Below, in pieces: positions 33,542-42,120 of a stretch of DNA of 44,527 bases. The stretch's first letter is position 1. Each line of letters begins with the position of its first letter. Source of the stretch: Verrucomicrobiia bacterium (GTDB lineage: Bacteria; Verrucomicrobiota; Verrucomicrobiia; Limisphaerales; UBA8199); the NCBI GenBank assembly GCA_035946615.1, contig DASYZB010000041.1, positions 1-44,527 on the forward strand. The letters run 5' to 3'. Made by a program: the position numbers and the translations under genes. The notes under the pieces were generated by a model, which did no database searches, was not told the DNA's origin, and saw nothing but the letters and a program-made list of their open reading frames with translations.

Positions 33542-34348
33542 CTAAAGCCCAGCGACTGGTGTTGCGCATTTTGCTTTTCCCAGCGGCCCAAGCAACTGGT
33601 TCGCCCCTGCGCTCATAAGTTCCAGGTCCGTGGCTGTCATGAAAAACTGAAAGCCTTGTTGGCGGTATTTCTGGACCTGCTCGGAACTCCATGCCGGTCT
33701 GCCGAGGGCCTTTCCATGTTTCTTGCCGGCAACCGCTATTTTCGCCACCGCCGCATCGAGCGTGGGATGGTCCTGAGCTCCGCGCAGTCCCAGAGAAAAG
33801 GAAAGGTCGCTGGTGCCGATGAACAGCACGTCCACGCCCGGTGTGGCCGCGATTTCGTCGATGTGTTCAACGGCGGAAGTATCCTCGACGACCGCGACCA
33901 CGAGGATATTTTGATCGGCAAAATCGTAATAGCCTTCCGGGGCAGGCCAGCGGGCCTGGGCCAGGTTCGCGCCCGAGCCACGCAAGCCGGCGGGCGGATA
34001 ACGGCAGGCCGCTGCAGCCTGGCGCGCCAGCGCCGCCGTGCGCGTAAATGGGAAAATAACGCCCAGGACTCCGGCATCCAGGACCCGTTTAGCGGTCCAG
34101 AGTTCGTTTACCGGCGGTCGCGCGAACGGCGCCGCTTTGAGGCCACGCGTGGCCAGGACCATGTTTCGCAAGCCTTCGAGCGAGACCGGCGAGTGCTCCA
34201 TTTCGATCCAGAGAAAGTCGAAACCGAGGCCCGCCACGTGCGCCGCGACTTCGACGTTATTGACGCTAATGACGGCCCCAATTACCGCCTGGCCTCGAGC
34301 CAACTGTTCCTTTACCGGGTTTTTCCATTCGTGCGAGGTTGATTGCAT
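33542..34348 (-). CDS. HpcH/HpaI-family class II aldolase
   Basis: The 268-residue TIM-barrel protein has FDFLWIEMEHSP (metal/base region), ARPPVNELWTAKRVLDAGVLGVIFPF, the Arg/Gly segment GLRGSGANLA and a later FIGTSDLSFSLG, all typical of the 2-keto-3-deoxy acid aldolases HpaI/GarL/RhmA. They cleave sugar-acid or aromatic-degradation intermediates to pyruvate and an aldehyde. The exact substrate is open; no other sugar-acid catabolic gene is adjacent. ATG 34348 used; homology begins soon after (VKEQLARGQAVIG). Confidence 0.88.
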   Translation of the reverse strand: MQSTSHEWKNPVKEQLARGQAVIGAVISVNNVEVAAHVAGLGFDFLWIEMEHSPVSLEGLRNMVLATRGLKAAPFARPPVNELWTAKRVLDAGVLGVIFPFTRTAALARQAAAACRYPPAGLRGSGANLAQARWPAPEGYYDFADQNILVVAVVEDTSAVEHIDEIAATPGVDVLFIGTSDLSFSLGLRGAQDHPTLDAAVAKIAVAGKKHGKALGRPAWSSEQVQKYRQQGFQFFMTATDLELMSAGANQLLGPLGKAKCATPVAGL

Positions 34349-34418
34349 TTGGGTGGAGAGTTTTTCGGAGGTGATTTAAAAAATGGGGCCTTGGGACAGA
34401 TTACAGGGAGTGACCCCG

Positions 34419-34717
34419 CGTTTTCTGCGAGAAAACTTGAGGACTTCTAATCGCATGTGGTTTTCGGTGGCTTGGACCCAGGGCCAGCCGCGGGTTCAAA
34501 CCCCGTAGGGGGAACCTGTTTATAGTACCCGCCCGGCTGCCAGCGCCGCCAAACCCCGTAGGGGTGACCTCGCCCACCATCAATCGACAGAGACGCGACA
34601 GCTTCCGGCAAGTCACCCCTGCGGGGTTTGGTGTCTTCTGGGCAGGGGCGTTACTATAAACAGGCCACCCCCGAGCGGGGGTTTTGGGATCGGGTGCCGC
34701 AAGTCCACTTAAATGCG
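34419..34717 (+). mobile_element. RAYT-derived repeat without transposase (inverted partner of 42121-42540)
   Basis: The sequence contains paired hairpin-forming units such as AAACCCCGTAGGGGTGACCT and CACCCCTGCGGGGTTTGG and the motif CTGTTTATAGTA/TACTATAAACAG near both ends. Its reverse complement matches the DNA on both sides of a RAYT C-terminus in the other copy, whose central insert is replaced here by about 25 unrelated bases (ACAGAGACGCGAC). It looks like a nonautonomous (MITE/REP-like) form. Confidence 0.8.
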
Positions 34718-34817
34718 CAGATGGAAAAATGAGGAGCTGCGGTTTTGGAGCCGGCAATGGCGTCAGAACCGCGAAGGGGTGTTGGTGGAGATTTGGGACG
34801 CCCTTCCGCGCAAGACG
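34713..34817 (+). pseudogene. Fragment of a DUF559 endonuclease gene
   Basis: The frame reads NEELRFWSRQWRQNREGVL then VEIWDALPRKT, nearly the same as IEELRFWNRQWRQNREGVL and VEIWHALQRRT in the intact DUF559 gene at 37569-38039. At the base level the two appear about 90% alike over 85 bases. The N-terminal half is missing where the mobile repeat ends, so insertion or recombination at the repeat edge removed it. Confidence 0.8.
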
Positions 34818-34873
34818 GTCCTCCCCGTAATTCCTATGAAGGTGTTGAGCCATGAGGCCGTATGGAATTCTGG

Positions 34874-37303
34874 TCAGGGGGGAGCCCCCGGTCCAGTGTC
34901 TTTCAAAAGCCACACCTCGGAGACCTGGCAGGCGCGGCCATTGCCGCCCAGCCTTGGCTCGCCAAACCAGCTCAGCGCCAATTCACCGCCCTCGGTTGCC
35001 GCATGGGGAATGGGAAACTCGACCGGTTTAAACGGGAATGGTTTCGTGATATAAGGGTGAACCTCTATATTCCCGCCGGCCATTAGCCGAATCTTGCGAA
35101 AGGGACTGTCCCCTGCATAGACCACCCTAATCTTGTAGTTCGCCTTTGGGTCCAGCCCGGTGTAGTGCATCCGCAACGGAGTATCATAAAGGCTCTCGGC
35201 GTGGTCAATCCATGAAACACGCCGCGGCCCGCCCGCTTTCTCTTCCGGCTCGTCCACCACCAGGTCCTCCTCAAAATCGACCCGGCTGGACTCCATCGAG
35301 CCGGGGTCTTCGAGAAAGCCCAGACCGCGCGCAAGGTGCGGCTGGCGGCCAACGTGGCCCAGGTCATCGTAAAAACCGCCTGGGCCAGGATTGGTCCAAT
35401 CCACGATTTGACGGAGGGCATCGAGCCGCTCGTTCTCGGAAGTGATTTTGCGGATTTGAGCGAACCGCGCATCGAGCCAAAACCGATCATTCAAAGGATA
35501 TTCGAGTGTATCGAGGCTGGCGCCGCGATCGATGCCGCTGGCCTGGTACCTTTCCACGCTCAATTGCATCCCGATGCTTTGGAACAGGGCCTCGCCTAAT
35601 TCCAGGATGCGCTCACGGCGGCTTTGCGAGACGCGCTGGCTTGTTGCGCGGCTCAGAACATTGGCCGCCGCGTCCATCGCCTTCATCGCGCCCTGCGCCG
35701 GGGCGTCGCGCAACTGTTCCATGGCCTGTTGTTCGAGGCTCGTCTCAAAAAGCAACCGCTGCCGGATATAGGCGTCGTAATAGGCGCGAAAAAGGCCCTG
35801 CTGAAACCGCCAGTTTTTCAGGTCCGCTGGTGTGGCGTCCTTTTCGAGCTTTTGAAACGATGCGAGCGTTGCTTCGACGCTGATATTGGTGAGCAATTCG
35901 CCATGCCAATCGCGTTCGAGGGCCAGAAGGCCCTGCGCGAAACTCTCTGCATAACGCTCGCCGATAAAATAGCGGCTATATTGTCGCAGGATAGCCCGCA
36001 CCGGGGCATCGGGGTCCCAGCCCAGCGCGCTCCAAACCATTTTGTTCACGTCGTCATTGCACCCTTCCGAATAGGTCAGGAAACCGATGGTGTAGGGCTG
36101 CATTTTCCGGAAGATGGCCGCCTCGCCCTCGGGCCGCGGGTTGATGCACTCGCGCGCCTCGGTGACCGCGTAGGCCGTATCCCAATCCGGCACGGGATAC
36201 TGGCACTGGCGCGAATGGGTGATGTCGGGGTAGTGGCGAATGGGGTATTGGGCGGGCACAAGCTGGCGCAGGCGCGGCAGGCTGATTCTCACCTGCGGGC
36301 CATAGACAATCCCGCTCAACCAGGCAGGCCGCTCCCGGTTGAGTATCCCAATGAATTCATCCAGCCAGGCCTGGTTGAAGCTCTGGGGCGATACCCACAT
36401 CTGCGCTCGCGGGTGGTAGCGATGGAGATTTTGAGTTTGCTTCTCGAGCAACGCCATCAGCCATTTCGGCTCGGTATGGCCCGGGTCACCGCCAGGCACA
36501 AATACCGCATCGATTCGCGGCAGCTTGCGGAACACCTCACCCCATTCGCGCAGAGCGGACTGGACGGTTTGCGGGTTGGAATAATCCTTGTCCATGGCCG
36601 GATACCAAATCCACACATCCAGGCCATAGGAGTCCGCCAGGCCGGACATGCCGATCATCATCTCCATTTGCGGGCGGGGAAAATGCGGGCTGAATGCCGC
36701 GTCATCCGAGCGAGGCGGAATCAGTTCGATGGCGTTGCAGCCGAATACCGCCAGGTCGCGGATGTACTGCTCCCAAACCGGCAGGTCCCAGGCATCGTAG
36801 GAATTGCACTTGGGCCGGTAGCCGAGCTGATGGCCGCGCAGCTTGTATTTGGGGGCCGTTTGGATGTCAAGGCCAGCGGGCAACGTTGCGCTCCCTCGCT
36901 CCATGCGCAGTTCGCGCAACAACCGGCCAACGCCGAAGAGCACGCCTCGGGCATCGTTGCCAATAACGAGCGCCGCCGGATTTCCGCGCGTTTCCTTTGC
37001 GCGCAAGCGGTAACCCTCCGGGGCGGGCGGTTGGCTCCTGCGCTCCAACTCGAGTGCGAATGGCCCGGCAAAGGCGCTCAGTTCGGACCGTGGACCGACG
37101 GCGATGACCGGTATGTTGGATGGCCAATGCTCGGTCACCGGCCAGCGAATGTGGGTTCGCTTCTCGACTTCCTCGACCAGCATCGTCACCGCCTTCTGTT
37201 CCTGCGCGGACAGATTAGGGGGGCGAACCACGACTGCATTGTTCAGGTCGTATCCGGCGGCGCAACGCAACGCCATGACGAGCGCCGCAGCAATCCAGGC
37301 CAC
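34874..37303 (-). CDS. Large secreted glycoside-hydrolase-like protein
   Basis: About 809 residues: a short signal-like start (VAWIAAALVMALRCAAG), a beta domain (NNAVVVRPPNLSAQEQKAV to GVLFGVGRLLREL, about 20-140) like the N-terminal domain of GH20/GH67/GH115 enzymes, a TIM-barrel-like core with FGCNAIELIPPRSDD, VWIWYPAMD and VFVPGGDPGHTEP, and a C-terminal beta module (about 690-809). The acidic residues fit a hydrolase acting on glucuronyl or hexosaminyl sugars, but the substrate is not clear. Start is uncertain: GTG 37303 is in frame, while a better ATG at 37322 is out of frame by one CG unit of a (CG)5 tract at 37303-37312. Confidence 0.7.
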   Translation of the reverse strand: MAWIAAALVMALRCAAGYDLNNAVVVRPPNLSAQEQKAVTMLVEEVEKRTHIRWPVTEHWPSNIPVIAVGPRSELSAFAGPFALELERRSQPPAPEGYRLRAKETRGNPAALVIGNDARGVLFGVGRLLRELRMERGSATLPAGLDIQTAPKYKLRGHQLGYRPKCNSYDAWDLPVWEQYIRDLAVFGCNAIELIPPRSDDAAFSPHFPRPQMEMMIGMSGLADSYGLDVWIWYPAMDKDYSNPQTVQSALREWGEVFRKLPRIDAVFVPGGDPGHTEPKWLMALLEKQTQNLHRYHPRAQMWVSPQSFNQAWLDEFIGILNRERPAWLSGIVYGPQVRISLPRLRQLVPAQYPIRHYPDITHSRQCQYPVPDWDTAYAVTEARECINPRPEGEAAIFRKMQPYTIGFLTYSEGCNDDVNKMVWSALGWDPDAPVRAILRQYSRYFIGERYAESFAQGLLALERDWHGELLTNISVEATLASFQKLEKDATPADLKNWRFQQGLFRAYYDAYIRQRLLFETSLEQQAMEQLRDAPAQGAMKAMDAAANVLSRATSQRVSQSRRERILELGEALFQSIGMQLSVERYQASGIDRGASLDTLEYPLNDRFWLDARFAQIRKITSENERLDALRQIVDWTNPGPGGFYDDLGHVGRQPHLARGLGFLEDPGSMESSRVDFEEDLVVDEPEEKAGGPRRVSWIDHAESLYDTPLRMHYTGLDPKANYKIRVVYAGDSPFRKIRLMAGGNIEVHPYITKPFPFKPVEFPIPHAATEGGELALSWFGEPRLGGNGRACQVSEVWLLKDTGPGAPP

Positions 37304-37568
37304 GCGCGCGCGTGCCCGCCATATATGACGCCGAAGGCGCCCTTCACAGAGAAATCTGCAATCTGCGCTACAACCGCGAGATCCCGAGGATTCTCCCTCT
37401 CCCCTTCGGAAGGGGAGAGGGGTCCCTCTGTGTGCAGTGCATCCCACAGTCATGCCCAGGGAAGCGCCCTGACACTGGAGTGACAGCGGCGTCTCATGCT
37501 GGCTGCACGCTGAAAGCGTGCTCCCCCCTCTCCTTCTTTGGAGGAGAGGGCTCGGGAGAGGAGGTCTT
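37304..37568. repeat. Intergenic region with CT/GA hairpins
   Basis: This stretch has the 37385-37431 copy of the repeat also found at 9491-9568 and a similar hairpin CCCCTCTCC.../GGAGAGGG around 37525-37561. The reading frame that runs through from the DUF559 region into the secreted protein lacks protein-like composition and is not counted as coding. Confidence 0.65.
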
Positions 37569-38039
37569 TTACATGCCTCGCCCATGAGTGTAGTGGTTCT
37601 CCCACGGTGGTTTTCGGGCCGGCTTCTTTCCGAGTTGGTCCACAGGCAGGGGCAGGTAGGTCTGATTTTCCAGTTTGCGCATGATTTGAGTGCAGCCCGT
37701 CCTGCGCTGAAGGGCGTGCCAAATCTCCACCAACACTCCTTCCCGGTTCTGACGCCACTGCCGGTTCCAAAACCGCAGCTCCTCAATGCCTCGCTCCTCA
37801 AGAAACTTCTCTCGCCCGATGTCATGAGCCATCTGCTGAGGCAAGCCGTGTGAAAAGCCATCCAGTTCGATCGAGAGCCGGGCCAAAGGACAGTAAAAAT
37901 CAAGGGCATACTGGCCAATCGGATGTTGGCGGCGAAATTTGAATCCGGCAAACCGGCCGGCCCGCAAAGCGCGCCAAAGCTGCTTTTCTTCCCTGGTTTG
38001 GTCACGTCGAAGACGGCGCAGGTTGGGGGTTGGATTCAT
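37569..38039 (-). CDS. DUF559-family endonuclease-like protein
   Basis: This 156-residue protein begins MNPTPNLRRLRRDQTREEKQ and shows the DUF559 pattern LWRALRAGRFAGFKFRRQHPI..YALDFYCPLARLSIELDG, where D and E..(D)G sit as in a Vsr-like PD-(D/E)xK nuclease, then RFWNRQWRQNREGVLVEIWHAL. DUF559 proteins are small and often found in several copies near repeats or restriction genes; the role is uncertain. ATG 38039 preferred over GTG 38048. The C-terminal extension (PARKPPWENHYTHGRGM) may be read-through into repeat DNA. A broken second copy lies at 34713. Confidence 0.82.
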   Translation of the reverse strand: MNPTPNLRRLRRDQTREEKQLWRALRAGRFAGFKFRRQHPIGQYALDFYCPLARLSIELDGFSHGLPQQMAHDIGREKFLEERGIEELRFWNRQWRQNREGVLVEIWHALQRRTGCTQIMRKLENQTYLPLPVDQLGKKPARKPPWENHYTHGRGM

Positions 38040-38434
38040 CAGCGGCACAGTACAAGGACCTCAGCGTGGAGGCAAGGTAAAGGGCCCCCTCTCCCCGCAG
38101 ACGGGGAGAGGGAACCTGGCAGCGCGCGCTATCGGTGGTCGGTGGTCGGCAGGCGCTCACCCCCTCTCCCTCCATCCTCAGGGAGGAGCGGCGCGCCGCA
38201 CTGCCATTGCGTTTAGGCGACTGCGGCGCAAAACGCGATCTCCCTCTCCTCCCTTTGGAGGAGAGGGGCGGGGAGAGGAGGCCCCATTCGCTGCACCCGA
38301 CCATGAGAGTCCTAAGCGTCACCCAGCGAACGGGCCCCTCTCCCTGACCCTCTCCCCGCAAACGGGGAGAGGGAACCTGGCAGAGCGCGGAGGTAGGAAA
38401 TGAGGAAAAAACGGCAGAGTCCGAAAAATGGCAG

Positions 38435-38506
38435 ATGAAAAATGATCAATACTCAATGATCAATGATTGCGGGCTTATTGAGCATTGAGCATTCTAGATT
38501 TTTCAT
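38435..38506. repeat. AT-rich inverted repeat of TGAGCATT type
   Basis: ATGAAAAAT...CTCAATG on the left and CATTGAG...ATTTTTCAT on the right form a long imperfect stem around GATTGCGGGCTT. Same motif family as 31480-31616. Confidence 0.7.
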
Positions 38507-38635
38507 TGTAAGACTTGGCCTGCCTGGCTTGCGAAGGAGGGGGAGAGTGAGGGCGGCGCTCTCACGGCGAAAAATCCCGAGGGACGGCTTAATGGAGGCC
38601 CCCGGCCAATCTTTATTTTTTTTCAAAAATGTCTA

Positions 38636-38665
38636 TTGACATAACGGGGGGCAATCGATGATATT
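38636..38665 (+). promoter_or_regulatory. Candidate promoter of prepilin-like gene
   Basis: A perfect TTGACA (38636-38641) follows an A/T-rich tract, with GATATT about 18 bases downstream as a moderate -10 box. The gene starts at 38715. Confidence 0.5.
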
Positions 38666-38714
38666 CCGTAACAGCACAAAGCACACCTTATGCGCAGGGT
38701 TTCTACTGAACTGT

Positions 38715-39617
38715 ATGAATGATTCAAAACAGGCCGCTTCAAGAGATACCTCCACCGTTGGCGCATTGCGCCGGGGTTTCACGCTCATCGAGCTGTTGGT
38801 CGTAATTGCCATCATCGCCATTCTGGCGGCGATGCTCCTGCCCGCCCTGACCAAAGCCAGGCAAAAGGCCCAGGGCATCTCGTGCCTGAATAACCTGAAA
38901 CAGATTATTCTCGCCTGGCACATGTACAACCTGGATAACAACAGCAAGCTCTGTCCCGCATTCCACGGTGGCGATGCGATGAACGGCAATTATCCCGCTG
39001 TTTACGGTCCCGGCTGGGTCGAGGGATGGCTTGATTGGTCAACCAGCCCTGATAATACCAACCTCAATTTCTTGATCAGCGCCAAGTACGCCAGGTTCGG
39101 CCAATACCTAAAGAATCCTTCAGTTTTCAAATGTCCCGCCGACAATTACCTATCTGCACCGCAACTCTCGGCAGGATTTAAGTCCCGCGTGCGCAGCCTT
39201 TCAGGAAACATCGGGGTTGGTCCCGGCAACGCCAATGCAGGTCCTTGGGCCGCTGGAGTTTACCAGCAATACACAAACGATTATTCCTTCCTGTACCCCG
39301 GTGTTGCCCAGACTTGGGTTTACATAGACGAGCATCCTGACAGCATCAATGATGCCGGTTTCTTTAACCCACAGAACCCTACGCAAGTGACAGACATCCC
39401 TGCCACGTACCACAATGGAGCCTGTGGAGTAACTTTCGCGGACGGCCACGGGGAGATTCACAAATGGATTGCTTGCATGTCGCAGCCTAAGGCCCAGCAC
39501 GTTGGCGCTATCAACGGGCAATACAACAACGGGGCAATTTATGGCGCCCGAGGTGACGCCGATATCCATTGGCTCTCCTGGCATGGGGGCACCGTCGGGC
39601 CAAACACATCATACTGA
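38715..39617 (+). CDS. Prepilin-like secreted protein with H-X9-DG box
   Basis: The 300-residue protein has a type IV pilin-like leader: RRG then [24 protein letters not shown], cut after Gly by prepilin peptidase and methylated on Phe. The C-terminal part carries [13 protein letters not shown], the H-X9-DG pattern of prepilin-processing-associated proteins that are expanded in Planctomycetes and Verrucomicrobia. Function within a pseudopilus or envelope is unknown; no secretion genes lie nearby. ATG 38715 gives a normal leader; an upstream frame begins at 38658 over the promoter. Confidence 0.9.
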   Translation: MNDSKQAASRDTSTVGALRRGFTLIELLVVIAIIAILAAMLLPALTKARQKAQGISCLNNLKQIILAWHMYNLDNNSKLCPAFHGGDAMNGNYPAVYGPGWVEGWLDWSTSPDNTNLNFLISAKYARFGQYLKNPSVFKCPADNYLSAPQLSAGFKSRVRSLSGNIGVGPGNANAGPWAAGVYQQYTNDYSFLYPGVAQTWVYIDEHPDSINDAGFFNPQNPTQVTDIPATYHNGACGVTFADGHGEIHKWIACMSQPKAQHVGAINGQYNNGAIYGARGDADIHWLSWHGGTVGPNTSY

Positions 39618-39628
39618 TTTATTCACAG

Positions 39629-39955
39629 ATGAATCGGTGGATACTGACAATTTGTCTTCTCTGCGCCACGGCTGTGGTGGGTTGTAAGCAACAAAAACCG
39701 CCCCCGGGTGCGGCATTCCAAGAGGTGAACGGCGCGCCTCTGGTTCAAGCGTTCGCGGCGGCACAAGGCGACACGCAGGCCACGGTGAGAAAAACGATAA
39801 TGGACATCCAGGGGTCGTACTACACGGACGCTCTCGGTGATCTCGATAAACTCGCCAGCACGCCTGGCCTTACCGACCAACAGAAAAAGGCGGTTGCCGA
39901 TCTGTCGGATCAAGTCAAGAAGAAGGCCCAGGAGGCTGCGGGAGCCGGCCAATAG
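39629..39955 (+). CDS. Small lipoprotein of unknown function
   Basis: This 108-residue protein has a lipoprotein signal (MNRWILTICLLCATAVVGC, lipobox VVGC) and a short helical domain ending KKKAQEAAGAGQ. Two helices are suggested by VQAFAAAQGDTQATVRKTIMDI and TDQQKKAVADLSDQVKKKAQ. It begins 11 bases after the prepilin-like gene, so the two probably share a transcript and could act together in the envelope. No family recognised. Confidence 0.75.
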   Translation: MNRWILTICLLCATAVVGCKQQKPPPGAAFQEVNGAPLVQAFAAAQGDTQATVRKTIMDIQGSYYTDALGDLDKLASTPGLTDQQKKAVADLSDQVKKKAQEAAGAGQ

Positions 39956-39998
39956 GCAGTCTGCCACCAACCCGCGTGACGGAGGCCTGCTCAAGTCT

Positions 39999-41804
39999 CT
40001 ATCTTGCGACGACAAGCTTTGGCGAGGGGCTTGCCGGGGAATCAGTTTGCGTAAACTTCTCCTGCCCGTAGGCGATGCGCCACATCGTCCCGTTGCCGTC
40101 TTCGGTTATCAATAAGGCGCCGTCGTGGGCCACCGTGACCCCCACTGGCCGGCCCCACACACTGTGGTTATCGACTACAAACCCCGTTAGGAAATCGTCA
40201 TACTGCCCCGTGGGGGCCCCGTGGTTGAGCAGCACGCGGATGACCTTGTAACCGGTGCGAATGGTGCGGTTCCATGACCCATGAAGCGCCACAAAGGCGT
40301 CGCCGCGAAAATCCGCCGGAAACGCCGCCACGCCGGCGGTCGCGGTGTAAAAGGTCATTTGCAGCGAGGCCGAATGTGATTGCTCGAGCACGTCGGGGAC
40401 AATTGCCTTGCCCGCCAGGTCGGGGCGTTCGCCGGCATGCCTGGGGTCCTCGTGGTTGCCAATGTAATACCAGGGCCAGCCGTAGTAGCCCCCCTCTTTC
40501 ACTCGAGTCACGTAGTCCGGCACCAGGTTGTCCCCCAGAGCGTCACGCTCATTGGTGGAGACCCACAAATCGCCTGTTTCCGGGTTGACCGCCAAACCGA
40601 CGCCGTTGCGGACGCCCGTGGCGAACGGATGAAAAGGCTGATGTCCCTCCGGGTCGGTCACCAGGATGTCGGCCCGGTTCATTTCCGGTCCCCAGGCTGC
40701 TCCCACCCCATGCTCAGCCTCCCACGCCCGGATTTCCTCGGGCGTCTTCTTCTTCATTCGGTCAGCCACATTCGAGCCGGAACCCACTGAAATGAACATG
40801 CGCTTGCCGTCCTTGGAAAACACCACGTCGCGAGTGCTGTGGCCGCCGGTGCCATCCGCCAGCTTGGGCACAATCACCTCCGGCGCCCCGCCGGCCTTCA
40901 AATCCCCGCTGTGATAGGGCAAGCGCACCACAGAATTGTTGTTGGCCACGTACATCCACTGCGGGTTGTCGCCCGGCGGATAAAACGAGATGCCGAATGG
41001 ACGGTCCAGGCCCTCCGCGAAAAGCTGGTTCTCCTTCGGCGCATCCGCCCCGTCCGTCGTCCGCATGACTCGAATCCGGTTGCGACCCGTCTCGGCGATG
41101 AAGATGTCCCCATTTGGCGCGGTGCGCAGCAGGCGCGGGTTGTGCAGGCCATTGGCGAATAGCTTCACGGTGAAGCCAGGCGGCACTGCCAGCGTCGCGT
41201 TCGCCGGGGCCGGCACCACCTCGGGGCCATTGCCAGCAGACTTCGTCTCGTAGGGCTTGGGCATCTCGGCCTCCGTGAAATGATGTTGCGCTCCCGGGGC
41301 CTGGCGCTGCCAGTCGTTCGGGTCTGTTCCCCCGGCTGTCTCGGGCAGGACCTCGTATTTTAGCGTCACGCCTTCCGGGATTTTCAGCGTTGCAAGATAA
41401 GCGATGACATCGGCGCGATTGGCCGGGTCCGCCACCGGTATCGGCATCGTCGTGCCGGGCACTACCACCATCGGGTTGGACAAAAAACGGTTCAAAGTGG
41501 CCGGGTTCCATGTAAACCCCGATTGCCGTATCGCCTTGGTGTAATTGAAATTTGGCTGCGACCCTGCGGGCCGCCCCAATACGCCGACCAGGCTCGGCCC
41601 TTGTTTCATGATCACCGTGTTGTCCGGCCCCAACACCGGCGAATGGCAAACCGCGCAATTGACTTGAAAAAAGGCCTTGCCCCGCGCGGCATTGCCCGGA
41701 GGCGTCTCCTGGGCGTCCAGGTTTAGTGGCGTCAGGGCGGCGATCAACAACATGGCGGGCGCCACCGCGCGCTGGAACAATCTTCGAGGTGACATTTTTT
41801 GCAT
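39999..41804 (-). CDS. PQQ-type sugar (sorbosone) dehydrogenase fused to cytochrome c
   Basis: The 601-residue periplasmic protein has a signal peptide (RAVAPAMLLIAALTPLNLDAQ), a cytochrome c domain (about 35-145) with heme site CAVCH and likely axial Met in PGTTMPIP, a linker, and a six-bladed propeller of the L-sorbosone/PQQ glucose dehydrogenase type (about 205-590) with PRLLRTAPNGDIFIAETGRNRIRV, YVANNNSVVRLPY and GHSTRDVVFSKDGKRMFISVGSGSN. Sugar or aldehyde oxidation with direct electron transfer to the fused heme is the expected role; the substrate is not known. It is convergent with the lipoprotein gene. Confidence 0.88.
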   Translation of the reverse strand: MQKMSPRRLFQRAVAPAMLLIAALTPLNLDAQETPPGNAARGKAFFQVNCAVCHSPVLGPDNTVIMKQGPSLVGVLGRPAGSQPNFNYTKAIRQSGFTWNPATLNRFLSNPMVVVPGTTMPIPVADPANRADVIAYLATLKIPEGVTLKYEVLPETAGGTDPNDWQRQAPGAQHHFTEAEMPKPYETKSAGNGPEVVPAPANATLAVPPGFTVKLFANGLHNPRLLRTAPNGDIFIAETGRNRIRVMRTTDGADAPKENQLFAEGLDRPFGISFYPPGDNPQWMYVANNNSVVRLPYHSGDLKAGGAPEVIVPKLADGTGGHSTRDVVFSKDGKRMFISVGSGSNVADRMKKKTPEEIRAWEAEHGVGAAWGPEMNRADILVTDPEGHQPFHPFATGVRNGVGLAVNPETGDLWVSTNERDALGDNLVPDYVTRVKEGGYYGWPWYYIGNHEDPRHAGERPDLAGKAIVPDVLEQSHSASLQMTFYTATAGVAAFPADFRGDAFVALHGSWNRTIRTGYKVIRVLLNHGAPTGQYDDFLTGFVVDNHSVWGRPVGVTVAHDGALLITEDGNGTMWRIAYGQEKFTQTDSPASPSPKLVVAR

Positions 41805-41898
41805 GATTACAATTCCTGCTCAGTTCCGCACAATATATGGCTAAAGCGCAGAATAACCCAAGCCCGCCATACGGCAAGCACTCAAACCGCAACAGGAG

Positions 41899-41997
41899 TA
41901 ATCGGTTAGTGACGGCGGGCGCTGCCGCCTAAAGGCGGCGTTCCGCGCGTCCGGAACGCCGGCTTCAGCCGGCACCCCCGTAGTCACTGAGGCATTA
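41899..41997 (+). repeat. 99-base multi-hairpin palindromic element, copy 3
   Basis: Starts TAATCGGTTAGTGACGGC and ends GTAGTCACTGAGGCATTA. It is almost identical to copy 2, 14 kb away in the same orientation, and lies just upstream of the PQQ-type dehydrogenase gene. Confidence 0.88.
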
Positions 41998-42120
41998 CCA
42001 ACAGGAGCGATCAGCCCGGACGCACCGAGCTTTCCACCTTGCGGTTGCTCGGAGTCCCTACCGGCTGGAAGTCGGCGGTACAGCAGGTTGAAAGCTCTTG
42101 TCATTACCCACATTTTTCCA

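Larger units (their letters stand above)
34349..34873. other. Intergenic region with mobile repeat and broken DUF559 gene
   Basis: The region is filled mostly by a repeat (34419-34717) that matches 42121-42540 in reverse orientation, and by a broken DUF559 gene directly to its right. The last 50 bases precede the stop of the large secreted protein. No intact gene is present. Confidence 0.7.
38040..38714. other. Intergenic region with stacked hairpin repeats
   Basis: CCCTCTCCCCGC...GCGGGGAGAGGG-type hairpins followed by GAACCTGGCAG occur at about 38087-38121 and 38348-38384, and related CT/GA hairpins lie at 38158-38190 and 38241-38280. A long AT-rich inverted repeat lies at 38435-38506. Candidate promoter for the prepilin-like gene at 38636-38665. 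No gene is seen. Confidence 0.65.

Noticed and set aside
35624-37483. A 619-codon plus-strand open frame
   Set aside because: It lies opposite the secreted glycoside-hydrolase-like gene; its composition is that of an antisense shadow in GC-rich DNA, with no recognisable motifs.
37304-38005. In-frame upstream extension of the large secreted protein to 38005
   Set aside because: It is read in the wrong frame over the DUF559 gene and over hairpin repeats; the signal-like peptide begins at about 37303.
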